A stretch of DNA of 64,000 bases from Chaetoceros tenuissimus (GCA_021927905.1 BLLK01000058.1:124001-188000); one strand, 5' to 3'. Counted from the first letter of the stretch, positions 31,631 through 42,007 are shown. Notes: generated by a model from the sequence alone, not told the origin. A program made the numbers and translations.

Positions 31631-32154
31631 CTACTAGATACCTTTTGTAAACATACCATATCGAAATTACTATGTAGCAAAAAAGCGGAAAATGTGAACA
31701 GTGAAAATGAACAGAGAAATCGATTAGGCCTCAAGCGTCTGTACGTCGACCAAGATCGCATCATTTTTCAAAAAATGATGAAGTTAAGTAAGGTACCATA
31801 TTACTCGAGCATATGGTACAATAGGTATCACTCAACTATTGTATATCGTACAAGGTACTTCACCCTCTTCGCAAAACTTGTAATTGAGTCCAAAAGATGT
31901 TTTCTGGAATGATTTTCAATGATGATACTTGAACTTAGAATACATACCAAAAGTAACCCTTGTTATTTTTTATATTATAATCTTGGGTATTATGTTTCAG
32001 CGAAGGTAAAATGAGTTTTGGTCTACGTTATATAAAACACGACACATCCACTTGAGATAATTTTCGAACAAAAGTAGCAATGTCTTGAATCATCTATGCC
32101 TCTAATCATCTTAGATGTAATTACGTCTGCATGTGTGGATTGGATTCACTTGTA
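31631..32154. other. intergenic spacer with a palindrome
   Basis: About 520 bases between the polymerase start and the end of the ABM gene. It holds a perfect inverted repeat, GTACCATAT and ATATGGTAC, at 31793-31819 with a 9-base loop. No gene. Confidence 0.5.
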
Positions 32155-32782
32155 TTATTCCAAGCTCTTGTCTTTGTCATAATCCCAACCTTCCGCAGTC
32201 TCAGGGAATATATTTTTGTATTTAATAGCACTTCTTGGTTCAGCCATCATATCTGCCACTGTCTCCCTCCATGTATTGTAATGTTCAGTTTCCTTATGTG
32301 CTGCAGGTGCGTCATCATTCTTGTAAACTTCGACCAAGACAAATTTTGACGGATCATCGATTTGCTGAATAACATCAAATCTAGCAATACCTGGCTCCAA
32401 TGCTGAGGAGCGTGCGTTTGCTAGGGATGCTGTTTTGAAAGCCTCTTCAGTTCCAGGTTTGACACTTACAAAAACGTGAACTAAGTTTGATTCAAATAGA
32501 AATTGAATTAGTCACCAATTTTTCTATCAAAGAAACATAACGAAGAATAACTCACCACATGTGTAATCAGCTTTTGTAGACAAGAATCTTGACTATTCAC
32601 GTTGTTAACTTGTACATGAGAAATATAAATTGGAAGTAAATAAGAGTAAAAGCGTGCTAATCTAAGCTCTTTCTTGGAAATTTCACGATGCAGTGATGGA
32701 GAAATTCAGTATTTGGTACACTTACGAGTTTTTGTGAGGAAGAAAGTCTACTTCCTTGCTTTGCTAATGCTTGACGAAACAT
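32155..32782 (-). CDS. ABM-domain monooxygenase-like protein, mitochondrial
   Basis: Three exons (32782-32726, 32592-32556, 32480-32155) join in frame to 139 residues. The mature part is an antibiotic-biosynthesis-monooxygenase (ABM) fold: [15 protein letters not shown], then [31 protein letters not shown] and [16 protein letters not shown]. Such small dimeric proteins oxidise quinone-like or other small aromatic substrates, or act as stress proteins. The N-terminus [19 protein letters not shown] followed by SRFLSTKAD is rich in Arg/Ser, lacks acids and has an RFLS-type cleavage site, so mitochondrial import is likely. The middle exon is only 37 bases; its phases (0 in, 1 out) fit. The 5' end is less certain because a longer upstream open frame exists at 32815-33111. 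Confidence 0.8.
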
Positions 32783-33160
32783 TTCAATAGGTGGAGAGTC
32801 TATGAAGAACAATGTTAAATGCGGTAAATGCAATAATCTATCATGTCGAATACCAATGAAGGCAGAAGAGATCTGAATCTGTTGTTTTTTGGTGAAAGGA
32901 AGTGCTCATGTTCCAATACTAAATAGTACGTACGTAGTTGATAGATGTCGATTACATCAGATATGTGTTTTGTAACCCCGACGTCATAGGTTTTTGTACT
33001 CCCCTCGTGCGTGGTGCGGAAAACTTTTGAAGCAACAAGCAAAAGCATCACATCATCATCATCAAGAGAGAATAGACCAAGAAACAAAAATTGCATCGAA
33101 TACATGCTCATAGATAGTCAATAGTCAGCAACACTTTAACGACCAAAAGAAAGAGATAAG
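32783..33160. other. divergent promoter region
   Basis: About 380 bases between the ABM gene (minus) and the CPBP gene (plus). One open frame of 98 codons on the minus strand (32815-33111) begins MSMYSMQFLFLGLFSLDDDD but shows no domain and I do not call it. Confidence 0.45.
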
Positions 33161-34421
33161 ATGAGATTAAGTAGAGTGATTGCAAGGGCGACAGTTATGG
33201 CAGCGGCCATCGAAGGTTTTGCAACTGCTTTCACCATACAAAACCCTGCTTCGTCAAAGGTTGTTATTCCAACTTTATCACCTATACATCACTCTTTTTC
33301 ATCGTCGATATACAGACAAACAAGAAGCAAAGAGTTGAGAACAAGGATATATGTACAAGTTGAAGAATCACAGGAAATAGATGCATCAGTTGAAGTTGGA
33401 AATGATGAGCTCATTGATGTTGAAATAAACTCAGATCCTACTCTCAACGTCAAGACAACTGCCACTTTGATTGCTGGACAGAGTGTTATGATCGGTGTCG
33501 CTGTATTAGCATCTCAAATATTGGTAAGTTGCCACAAACAGAGAATTAATCGCATTCGGCTTTCATTCTGCCATGGAGATCTGATCGTGTCTCTAAATAT
33601 GAGATGCTATGATCACGTTTGCTCCGCCATTGAAAGCCAAGATCAATCTAGCCGAGCTATTAATAGGAATCGCCTCGCATAGTTTTTGAACTGCTGAGGG
33701 GAGTCGAAAGCTCGTGACATGTTTGTAAGCTGGACTTAAGTTTTTAAAGTCCAACGAAATTTTCCTTACTTATCATTTTGTATGGTATTGCAGATTTCTG
33801 AATCAAAATATGGTAAAGTGACTCACAATTTGTTTCTGAATATATCATGTATAGAATGTCCCAAACTTTGGATTAGGTCCGGACTTTTTGTTGAGTAATG
33901 ATAGTATCCAAGCAGGATTTTTAGCAACTTTACCGCTCTTTGCACTAGCTGCAATATTAGACGTAGTGGAGAAATATGTTCCTGCTTTGGAAGATGTATC
34001 AAAAGCAACACAAAGAAGTGTACTTGCATTGATGGGTGGAGAGAGACAGTTGGGAGCAGCAATTGTGATTGCTCTAGCGCTTGGAGCTGCAGCAGGGATT
34101 GGAGAGGAGATGCTTTTTCGTGGAGTGCTACAATCTGAACTTAGTAACAACATGGGAGAGCTCCTTGCTTTAGGTTCTTCAGCTGTAATTTTCGGTGCTC
34201 TACATGCAGTTACGCCTTTATATGCATTTCTTGCTGGTCTTGCAAGCCTCTACTTTGGGGAATTATATATTCAGTATCATAATCTTGCAGTGCCAATCGT
34301 ATGTCATGGAATATATGATGTTGGTGCTTTAGTTGCTGCACATTGGCAAGTCAGTGGAATGAGCAAGGAAGAAAGAATAGCATTGGCAAACTGGAATCCT
34401 CCAGTAAAAACTGATTTTTAA
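33161..34421 (+). CDS. CPBP (CAAX-like) membrane protease, plastid-targeted
   Basis: Exons 33161-33523 and 33855-34421 give 309 residues. The C-terminal half is a CPBP/Abi domain: the catalytic EExxxR motif appears as GIGEEMLFRGVLQSEL, followed by the second motif around FGALHAVTPLYAFLAGLASLYFG and a third His in CHGIYD. These intramembrane proteases or protease-like proteins include plant plastid members. The first 24 residues form a signal peptide, and FATA-FTIQNP has Phe right after the small-residue cleavage site, the mark of import into a secondary plastid. The 331-base intron is the longest in the window and carries the snoRNA candidate. Substrate unknown. Confidence 0.88.
33524..33854 (+). 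other. snoRNA-hosting intron
   Basis: 331-base phase-0 intron; donor GTAAGTTGCC, acceptor CATGTATAG. It is two to five times longer than the other introns here because of the embedded 169-base element. Confidence 0.88.
33552..33722 (+). ncRNA. candidate H/ACA snoRNA, intronic copy
   Basis: Same orientation as its host gene. It differs from 24637-24805 at one base, in the H box (AGATCA at 33640-33645, still ANANNA). ACA lies at 33717-33719. Closing stems are GGCTTTCA/TGAAAGCC and CGAGCT/AGCTCG as in the other copy. Release from the spliced intron by exonuclease trimming is the known route for intronic snoRNAs. Confidence 0.74.
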
Positions 34422-34698
34422 GATGAAAGATGAAATCAAAAGATTTTCTCTACTGTCAAGTTATCGTAGTTATGTATCCTGTTCAATAGAACGAGAGTAA
34501 ATTAAAAGTTATCACAAATAACAGGTTTACCAAGAAACTGACATCTGCCTGTATTTTTGATAGTGCAAGAGACGTCGTCAAGATAGAAGGACATATTTTT
34601 AATTTTTTCTATTAATATCAAGTTATCGATGTGGTTTGGGGATATAAACTACAGTGTGAAGGTGGTCGTAGCATTTGATGATAAAATATTGAACATAT

Positions 34699-36076
34699 TT
34701 ACTTGTCAGCAAGAGCAGCAACTCCAGGAAGTACCTTACCCTCAAGAAGCTCAAGGGATGCTCCTCCTCCGGTAGAGATGTGGGACATCTTGGAAGCCTT
34801 TCCGGACTGCTCGCAAGCAGCAACAGAGTCTCCTCCTCCAATGATGGTGGTTGCTCCTCCCTCAGTAAGGTCAGCAAGGATGTCAACAATTCCGAAAGTT
34901 CCCTTGTTGAACTTCTCGAACTCGAATACTCCCATAGGTCCGTTCATGATAACGGTCTTGCAGTCAGCAAGGAATTCCTTCTGCTCTGCGGTTGCGTCTG
35001 GTCCGTTATCAAGTCCCATCCATCCATCTGGGATAGCATCAGCCTTAACAATTTGGGTCTCAGCATCTGGGGAGAACTCGTTAGCTACAATAATATCAGA
35101 TGGAAGAAGGATGGTCTTTCCAAGCTTCTCTGCCTTAGCAAGAACATCCTTAGCAGTGTCAACGAAGTCATCCTCAACAAGGGAAGTTCCAACAGAAAGT
35201 CCCTTAGCCTTAAGGAAGGTGAAAACCATACCTCCTCCGATGATGATCTTGTCACACTTGTCAAGAAGTGCCTCAAGAACAGTAATCTTGGAAGAAACCT
35301 TGGATCCTCCAACAATAGCAGCCATTGGCTTCTCTCCGTTGGATACAGCTCCATCAAGGTATTCGAGCTCCTTAGCAAGAAGGAATCCAGATACAGCTGG
35401 GGAAAGGAACTTGGTTACTCCCTCGGTAGATGCGTGAGCACGGTGGGCAGTTCCGAATGCATCGTTTACGAAAAGGTCGAATGGAGCAGCAAGCTTCTCA
35501 ACAAACTCTGGCTCGTTCTTGGTCTCCTCCTTGTAGAAACGGGTGTTCTCAAGCATGATAACATCTCCCTCCTTAGCATCAGCAACAATCTTTGCTACCT
35601 CATCTCCGATACAGTCTGGAGCAAGAGTAACCTCTTGTCCAAGAAGCTCTCCCATGCGCTCAGCACATGGTCCAAGAGAGAACTTATCCTCTGGACCATC
35701 CTTTGGGCGTCCCAAGTGAGAGCATACAGTTACGATTGCACCCTTCTCCTTAAGGAACTCAATGGTTGGGATGGAAGAACGGATACGGGTATCGTCGGTG
35801 ATGGTCTTTCCGTCAAGTGGAACGTTTACATCACAACGTACAAGTACCTTCTTTCCCTTAAGCTCATCAGCGATGTCCTCGATGGACTTCTTTGCCTCAA
35901 GCTCGGTAGGAGCACGAACTCCGAAAGAACCTATATTTTCAAAGAAAAATGATGTAAGTTATTTTTCCAAAGATCCAAAAGATTCATGTATATCCAACTG
36001 GAAACTTACGAGCTGGAGCGAAAGCAGCAGCTGGAGCAGCTGCAGCAGCGATAAGAGCAGCAGAGAAAACCTTCAT
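34699..36076 (-). CDS. PGK: phosphoglycerate kinase, plastid
   Basis: Exons 36076-36010 and 35930-34699 (79-base intron) give 432 residues. PGK interconverts 3-phosphoglycerate and 1,3-bisphosphoglycerate; a plastid form serves the Calvin cycle. Seen are [55 protein letters not shown], the nucleotide-site region [12 protein letters not shown] and [10 protein letters not shown]. Exon 1 codes [23 protein letters not shown], a signal peptide with an AAA-FAP plastid cleavage site. Codon use is strongly biased toward C-ending and optimal codons, unlike its neighbours, as expected for a highly expressed gene. The long open frames on the opposite strand are by-products of this bias. It is divergent from the tandem-repeat gene. 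Confidence 0.97.
35931..36009 (-). other. intron in plastid PGK gene
   Basis: 79-base phase-1 intron placed almost exactly at the end of the targeting-peptide exon (donor GTAAGTTTCC, acceptor GAAAATATAG). This suggests the presequence was added as a separate exon. Confidence 0.9.
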
Positions 36077-36490
36077 TTTGTCGATATGTTCTTGATATTA
36101 TGAGCACTTCAAAAGAAAAACCGGTGTCACAAGCAAAAAGCAAAGATACAAAAAGAGATTGGCGATGTGGTAGTACGTGTTCCAACATGTTTTCCTCTTA
36201 CGCACGTTAGACGACGACCTAAATTGTAGAGAAAGTAAAACAAATGAAGAGAAAAGGGAGGAAGTGCTGAAGTCCCTAATTTCCCGTAGCCCCCAGACGA
36301 TGACCTCTCGTCAATGAGAACCCCCTCTTTTTTAGAGGGGCGGTCTCCATTCCCAAAAACAAAGCCCAATTCAAATTCGTTCTTTGCTTCCGAAAGAAAA
36401 AAGAAATGACACCCATCACTTTCCTATGTACCCTCTATTCGACTCTATTCCAAACCATAGCACCTCTAACTCAAAAAGAGAAACGACAAA
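36077..36490. promoter_or_regulatory. PGK upstream region
   Basis: About 410 bases between divergent genes, probably the promoter of the strongly expressed PGK gene. A CCCCTC/GAGGGG inverted pair lies near 36321-36339 (CCCCCTCTTTTTTAGAGGGG). I recognise no known diatom element. Confidence 0.4.
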
Positions 36491-36973
36491 ATGACATCTC
36501 ATACAGCGCAGTCCTTTCTAGCAGTACTGAAGGATGAAGGTATCACAGGACACAAACCAGCAGTCCTAGCTGCCTTTCGTGGAATGAAGTACAACAGAGC
36601 CGACCCTGATCCTGAAAATGAAAACGACCATCCGTCTTATCTACAGCCTACAGCATCAACTCAAAGAGAAGCATCATTTGGAGAGCCAATAAAGGAGATT
36701 ATTGCTGCACAAAAAGAAGATCAGAAGAGTCATGTAAATTGAATCAAGAATTTGTGCTTGAAGAATAATTGGCATTTTACTACACGAGAAGAGCTTGAAT
36801 TCATACATCGAACTGATGGTGAGAATGGAGGTCTACCAATATCAGAAAAGAAATGGAGAGCACTGTTCATTGATGAATTTGGAAAAGAGAATACAATGAA
36901 AGGGGAAAGAGCTCAACGAATTGCAAGAGAATGGAATCCGGAACCAAAAAGAAAATATTTTCAAAAAAGGTTT

Positions 36974-37960
36974 CCTCCTGAGATCATCGACTTCATCATC
37001 AACGAGGATGCCAAGAATAACGGCGAGACCATTTCTGCAAAGGAATGGGAAATAAAACTTCGAGCTAAAGATTGTAACATGAGTGGAAAGTATGCACAGA
37101 ACATTGCATGGAGACACAATCCGGAACCAAAAGTACATGGAAAGTACCCTCCTGAGATCATCAACTTCATCATCAACGAGGATGCCAAGAATAACGGCGA
37201 GACCATTTCTGCAAAGGAATGGGAGGTGAAATTGCAAGCTAAAGATTGTGACATGAGTGGAAGGTATGCACAGAACATTGCATGGAGACACAATCCGGAA
37301 CCGAAAGCACAACATTCAAAGTACAGCATGTACCCTCCTGAGATCATCGACTTCATCATCAACGAGGATGCCAAGAATAACGGCGAGACCATTTCTGCAA
37401 AGGAATGGGAGGTGAAATTGCAAGCTAAAGATTGTGACATGAGTGGAAAGAATGCACAAGCAATTGCAAGGAAACACAATCCGGAACCGAAAGCACAACA
37501 TTCAAAGTACCCTCCTGAGATCATCAACTTCATCATCAACGAGGATGCCGAGAATAACGGCGTGAGCATTTCTGCAAAGGAATGGGAGGTGAAATTGCAA
37601 GGAAACACAATCCGGAACCGAAAGCACAACATTCAAAGTACCCTCCTGAGATCATCAACTTCATCATCAACGAGGATGCCGAGAATAACGGCGTGAGCAT
37701 TTCTGCAAAGGAATGGGAGGTGAAATTGCAAGCTAAAGATTGTGACATGAGTGGAGAGTATGCACAAGTAATTGCAAGGAAACACAATCCGGAACCGAAA
37801 GCACAACATTCAAAGTACCCTCCTGAGATCTTCGACTTCATCATCAACAAGGATGCCGAGAATAACGGCGTGAGCATTTCTGCAGAGGAATGGGAAATAA
37901 AACTTCGAGCTAAAGATTGTGACATGAGTGGAAAGTATGCACAAGTAATTGTAAGGAATC
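36974..37960 (+). repeat. six tandem 177-base coding repeats
   Basis: Unit starts are at 36974, 37148, 37334, 37511, 37642 and 37819. The 131-base spacing between the fourth and fifth marks the 46-base deletion. Units are almost identical at DNA level, showing recent expansion or homogenisation. Confidence 0.9.
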
Positions 37961-38064
37961 ATCGTTTGAAGAACGCAAGAAACCATCGTTTGTGTGATGC
38001 AAACAGGAATGAAGTATTAGCAAAGGCACGAAGACAAGCAGTAGCAGATGCAACAGCAGTACAG

Positions 38065-38865
38065 GCTCAACATATTATATCCGCTACAAAAGCAAAGAAC
38101 AATGGACTTGTACCCATCATGACTCCAGAGAAAATTGAATCTCTGTCTCAACTCCAAGCTCAGGCAATTGTCAAAGCAAGACCTGCAATGGCCTTACTTG
38201 CTAGTGGCACACCAGTTATCGATAAGAATGGTAAACCAGTTTCACCTACTCAGGAGCAAATCGATCATCAAGTTAGCATCCAGACAGAAGAGCTGGTAAA
38301 GGCATATACAAAAGAGCATGCTACAGCACAAGCTCAACATATTATATCCGCTACAAAAGCAAAGAACAATGGACTTGTACCCATCATGACTCCAGAGAAA
38401 ATTGAATCTCTGTCTCAACTCCAAGCTCAGGCAATTGTCAAAGCAAGACCTGCAATGGCCTTACTTGCTAGCGGCACACCAGTTATCGATAAGAATGGTA
38501 AACCAGTTTCACCTACTCAGGAGCAAATCGATCATCAAGTTAGCATCCAGACAGAAGAGCTGGTAAAGGCATATACAAAAGAGCATGCTACAGCACAAGC
38601 TCAACATATTATATCCGCTACAAAAGCAAAGAACAATGGACTTGTACCCATCATGACTCCAGAGAAAATTGAATCTCTGTCTCAACTCCAAGCTCAGGCA
38701 ATTGTCAAAGCAAGACCTGCAATGGCCTTACTTGCTAGCGGCACACCAGTTATTGATAAGAATGGTAAACCAGTTTCACCTACTCAGGAGCAAATCGATC
38801 ATCAAGTTAGCATCCAGACAGAAGAGCTGGTAAAGGCATATACAAAAGAGCAAGAGAGAAAGAGG
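38065..38865 (+). repeat. three 267-base coding repeats
   Basis: Exact period of 267 bases (starts 38065, 38332, 38599), in frame (89 codons), with only a few silent differences (for example GCTAGTGGC against GCTAGCGGC). Confidence 0.93.
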
Positions 38866-39217
38866 AAACACTCGTCAACAGTGGAATTGAAAAATGCTTC
38901 TAAAAAGTCAAAAAAGAGCAAGCCTCTTAGAAACTTGAATGTAAACAATAATGTATAAATTGTAATTTTATAATAATAAATTATAATCTATGTGATTGTT
39001 GTCTTCTCTTTCTTTTCTATATTTTCCAATTTGAATCGCGCAAATATATAAATAGTGAATACGTTTTCTTTTCAAATTTGACTTGTCTACATCTTGGTGG
39101 ATGTTTAGGTCAAGGCGGAAGCAAAATATTTTAAAACCCTTTTGGAAAACATAAAGTAGTGGTAATATAGAACAAATACTAGTTTACATTCTGAATTATG
39201 TAGCCTCCCCATCGTCT

Positions 39218-40126
39218 TCAAGTCCTACGCAAATAATTGGATTCAAGGGACTTGAATGCTCCAGTTTGTCTCCATTCAGCAATGAATTGTGGGAGTGGAG
39301 GAACCTTGGGCCCAGTAGCATTTTGAAAGATACTCAAGACAGGAGTCAAAATTTTGGTACTGTTCGCCAATGCTTGATGATAAACGAGTTTATCCTCGAA
39401 AAGCTCTCTTCCTGAACTTGTTGCATCAATAGCAACAAACTCATGGGTCCTGACAACCATGGCATCATGACTCTCTTCACTATCTCCATGGTAAACTGGG
39501 TGTCGGAAAAGGAAATCTTTAGCACCACCGGTACCAAATGCGAGAAGAAAAGTGAAGATCAATCGGATTGCAAAATTTTGTCTGTCAGTGTGCTCCGTAC
39601 CAGACCCATTTTCTATGGTGAGAGTAGCACTAATTCCGATATTCTCCTCGTTCACGTATGGCAACTCTAATAAAGAGTCCAGGACCAAGTTGAAAACAGA
39701 GAACTCTTTCCTCAGTTTCTCCAGACAAAGCCATTCTCCTCTATCGGCGTACTGAAAGTTCCTCTTGATTTGACCAGAGCAAGTAACATGATTGAAGTAG
39801 TTTTTCATCAGATACATTACAAAGTCATGTATTGCGTCCTCATCAATGCCTTTTCCAAAAGCTTCAGTCAAACGTCCATGAGCGAGATGACCACTTTCTA
39901 CCATGGATGCAATCAGTTTGCATTCGTTCTGAGTTGACGGTGGCAGGCGGAGGCGGCGTTCCTTTAGAACACTTGACATTAGACTGAGAAGTTCCAAAGT
40001 AGGATGCCGGTCAGCAGAAAGAGGTACAGATAGTGCAGAAGGCATGATTGTGACAATAGACAAAGTAGATGAATTTGATTTGTATAGCAATGACGGGGAT
40101 AATATGGCAGTCAATTGATGATTCAA
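39218..40126 (-). CDS. protein of unknown function
   Basis: A 302-residue open frame in one exon; Met29 (MPSALSVPL) is an alternative start and follows a weakly hydrophobic stretch. I do not recognise the family. The central part TLTIENGSGTEHTDRQNF with HTD, followed by alternating hydrophobic strands (IRLIFTFLLAFG) and a later VYHQALANS, is loosely like the HxD ... H iron site of 2-oxoglutarate oxygenases, but spacing and context are not convincing. It is divergent from the J-protein gene and convergent with the tandem-repeat gene. The long frame and absence of low complexity support it being real. Confidence 0.6.
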   Translation of the reverse strand: MNHQLTAILSPSLLYKSNSSTLSIVTIMPSALSVPLSADRHPTLELLSLMSSVLKERRLRLPPSTQNECKLIASMVESGHLAHGRLTEAFGKGIDEDAIHDFVMYLMKNYFNHVTCSGQIKRNFQYADRGEWLCLEKLRKEFSVFNLVLDSLLELPYVNEENIGISATLTIENGSGTEHTDRQNFAIRLIFTFLLAFGTGGAKDFLFRHPVYHGDSEESHDAMVVRTHEFVAIDATSSGRELFEDKLVYHQALANSTKILTPVLSIFQNATGPKVPPLPQFIAEWRQTGAFKSLESNYLRRT

Positions 40127-40533
40127 CTAAATTGATTGCGAGAAGCAGTGTTCCATTGGCTTCGTGGAATTTCGTATGAAACTTGATTCCAAGATGATCA
40201 AGGAAAGGAGAAAGGTAAGGAAAGAAAGAAAAGGAAAAGTTTTGATGAATTTTTAGCCTTTCGACCTTTGCATGTACGTACTTCGTTTTAGTATGACCTA
40301 CGTATTCATTTTTCATTTTTCCACCTTTCACCTCATGTTCAATCTTCAATCATCCAATACCATACAGTACATCATACATCATACATCGTTCCCTCAAACA
40401 TTACCTCTCAATTCATTAGATACACTCAAAGATACTAGACATATTTCGGTACCCATATTTCTGCTGTAGGGTGCCTTGAAATAAAGAAATAGGACAAGTT
40501 CTCTTTTCCGCAAAGATTGAGGTTTAGTAAAGG
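40127..40533. other. divergent promoter region
   Basis: About 400 bases between the unknown gene (minus) and the J-protein gene (plus). No gene seen; contains short repeats of CATCATACATC near 40370-40388. Confidence 0.5.
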
Positions 40534-41469
40534 ATGTTTTGTATGAACAAGAAAACTTTGATTTATACTCTTGCATTTCTACTCCTCATTGCTTTGCTGA
40601 ATGATAGATCCAGTGCACAAGATGTAAATGTAGATCAAGAAGTTGAAGATGAATTCCTAGCTGAAATTCTTGCTGAAGAACAGCGAGAAGCAGAAGAGAT
40701 GGCAAAATTAGAAGCTGAAATGCGAGAACTTGAAGAGCTCAAAGCTCAACATGCAAAGATGCATCAAAACCAGCAATCACAAAAAATGAAACCAGGGATG
40801 AATGGAAATAGGTCCTCCATGTCTGGTGCAAATAGTGGTGGAAAATCTAATCTGAATGATGTAGAGGAAGAACTTCGGAAAAAAGAAGCTGCAAAAGCCG
40901 AAGCTGAACGTATAGAGCGACAAGCAGCAATAGATGAGGAAGAAAAGAAGAAAGCAGCAAAGTTGGCAGAAGAAAGAGAGGCCAAATATCAAGCAGAACT
41001 AGAAAGAATCAAGGATGAAAACATGAGAAAGAAATTACAGCGGCAAAAGCGAAGGGATGGGCAAATTGTGAAAAGAATACTGCGGAATAGTATAAACGAA
41101 AGGCATTATGCAGTTCTTGGGCTGAAGTGCAAATGGGGAGAAATTTCGTTTGGTCCATTCAAATTTTGCAGTGTATCTCCAGCTGAAGTGAAACGTGCGT
41201 ACCGCACTCGAGCTAGAGAAGTTCATCCTGACAAAAACCGAGATGGAAGAGCAAATGAGGCCTTCGATGCATTAGAAAGAAGTGCATCATTGCTGATGGA
41301 TCCCTCCAAGAAAAAGAAGTATGATATGATATTAGCGCATCAGAGAAAAGTGGTATTGGGAAAGGCATTTGATACGCTAGAAAATGGATGGAAAGCTGTT
41401 CGAACTGTCTTCAAACTACTTGGCCCTTTTGCAACTCCAATTGCAATTCTGTTAGCCTTAATCATATAA
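40534..41469 (+). CDS. luminal or membrane J-domain co-chaperone
   Basis: A 311-residue protein. A signal peptide or anchor (NKKTLIYTLAFLLLIALL) is followed by a long charged coiled coil (about 35-180, Glu/Lys/Ala-rich), then a J domain (about 190-265) with the essential HPD at 231-233 (REVHPDKN) that stimulates Hsp70 ATPase. There is an insert (KWGEISFGPFKFCSVS) between helix I (HYAVLGL) and helix II (PAEVKRAYRTRAR). The last 19 residues are hydrophobic (LLGPFATPIAILLALII), a likely membrane anchor. Secretory-pathway location is inferred from the N-terminus. Met4 is an equally good start. Confidence 0.87.
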   Translation: MFCMNKKTLIYTLAFLLLIALLNDRSSAQDVNVDQEVEDEFLAEILAEEQREAEEMAKLEAEMRELEELKAQHAKMHQNQQSQKMKPGMNGNRSSMSGANSGGKSNLNDVEEELRKKEAAKAEAERIERQAAIDEEEKKKAAKLAEEREAKYQAELERIKDENMRKKLQRQKRRDGQIVKRILRNSINERHYAVLGLKCKWGEISFGPFKFCSVSPAEVKRAYRTRAREVHPDKNRDGRANEAFDALERSASLLMDPSKKKKYDMILAHQRKVVLGKAFDTLENGWKAVRTVFKLLGPFATPIAILLALII

Positions 41470-42007
41470 CTTTCCTTTTTCTAAAGAATCTTTGTCTTTG
41501 ATTGAATTTACTCGTGATGAAATATTGACAGGTAAAGAGTTGGTTGAAAATTATGACTACAACAAGTGTAGTGGGAAAGCACTGGTAGAAAGCCACAAAA
41601 AGCCAATGCTTGCCATGATCATTACTGTATTAAGTTTCATATCCACGTCATGTAGGGTCAGATTTCAGATTAAGAGCCTTTTAGATTCCGTTGAGTGGCG
41701 ATAGCTTGTTGAAGAATGTGCCATTGGAAGATTGCCTCATCCACCACATGAACATCTGCTAAAATCTAACCTGATGTCACCTGTACTAATAGCCATACAT
41801 AGCTGATCACATCAACAAACATCAGTAAACCATATCAACTGATTCAACTGCTGCTGTTACCTCTCCAACAATAATTATCTTTTTAACTATTTACATATCT
41901 GTAAATAGATAGTTGACTAAGATTGGTACAATAGAAGAGAAGCATAAGGCCTGACTCAGCTCGACTCATTTTTTGTTCTTCATTCTCACTTATCGCAAAA
42001 CATCAAT
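41470..42007. other. intergenic spacer
   Basis: About 540 bases between two plus-strand genes. A 70-codon frame at 41492 shows no domain. A near-palindrome ACTATTTACATATCTGTAAA lies near 41887-41906. Confidence 0.45.

Larger units (their letters stand above)
36491..38958 (+). pseudogene. tandem-repeat protein gene broken by a 46-base deletion
   Basis: The frame starts at ATG 36491. A TGA at 36740 is in frame, but a 60-base phase-0 GT-AG intron (36734-36793) would remove it. Next come one diverged and six close copies of a 58-62 residue unit (YPPEIINFIINEDAKNNG, then ISAKEWEVKLQAKDCDMSG, then HNPEPKAQHSK; start-to-start 174-186 bases, mostly 177). In unit 4, 46 bases are missing between two ATTGCAAG copies (junction near 37594-37601). 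This shifts the frame, and translation stops at 37696. In the shifted frame the repeats continue, then three 89-residue units (QAQHIISATKAKNNGLVP) and a basic KKSKKSK tail to 38958. Without the deletion it would be one protein of roughly 800 residues, perhaps nuclear. No known domain. Confidence 0.7.

Noticed and set aside
31793-31819. Perfect 9-base inverted repeat GTACCATAT/ATATGGTAC as a regulatory site
   Set aside because: Short AT-rich palindromes are expected by chance in 64 kb; it is neither repeated nor close to a start.
34703-35952. Long open frames (up to 390 codons) opposite to PGK
   Set aside because: They are Ser/Leu-rich mirror images of a strongly codon-biased gene and contain no domain; PGK on the other strand is certain.
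36740-36742. TGA as a selenocysteine codon
   Set aside because: No selenoprotein-like context and no SECIS structure seen; a 60-base intron explains it better.
36842-37925. Several open frames on the minus strand across the 177-base repeats
   Set aside because: They repeat with the same period as the plus-strand array and are Cys/Phe/Leu-rich shadows of it.
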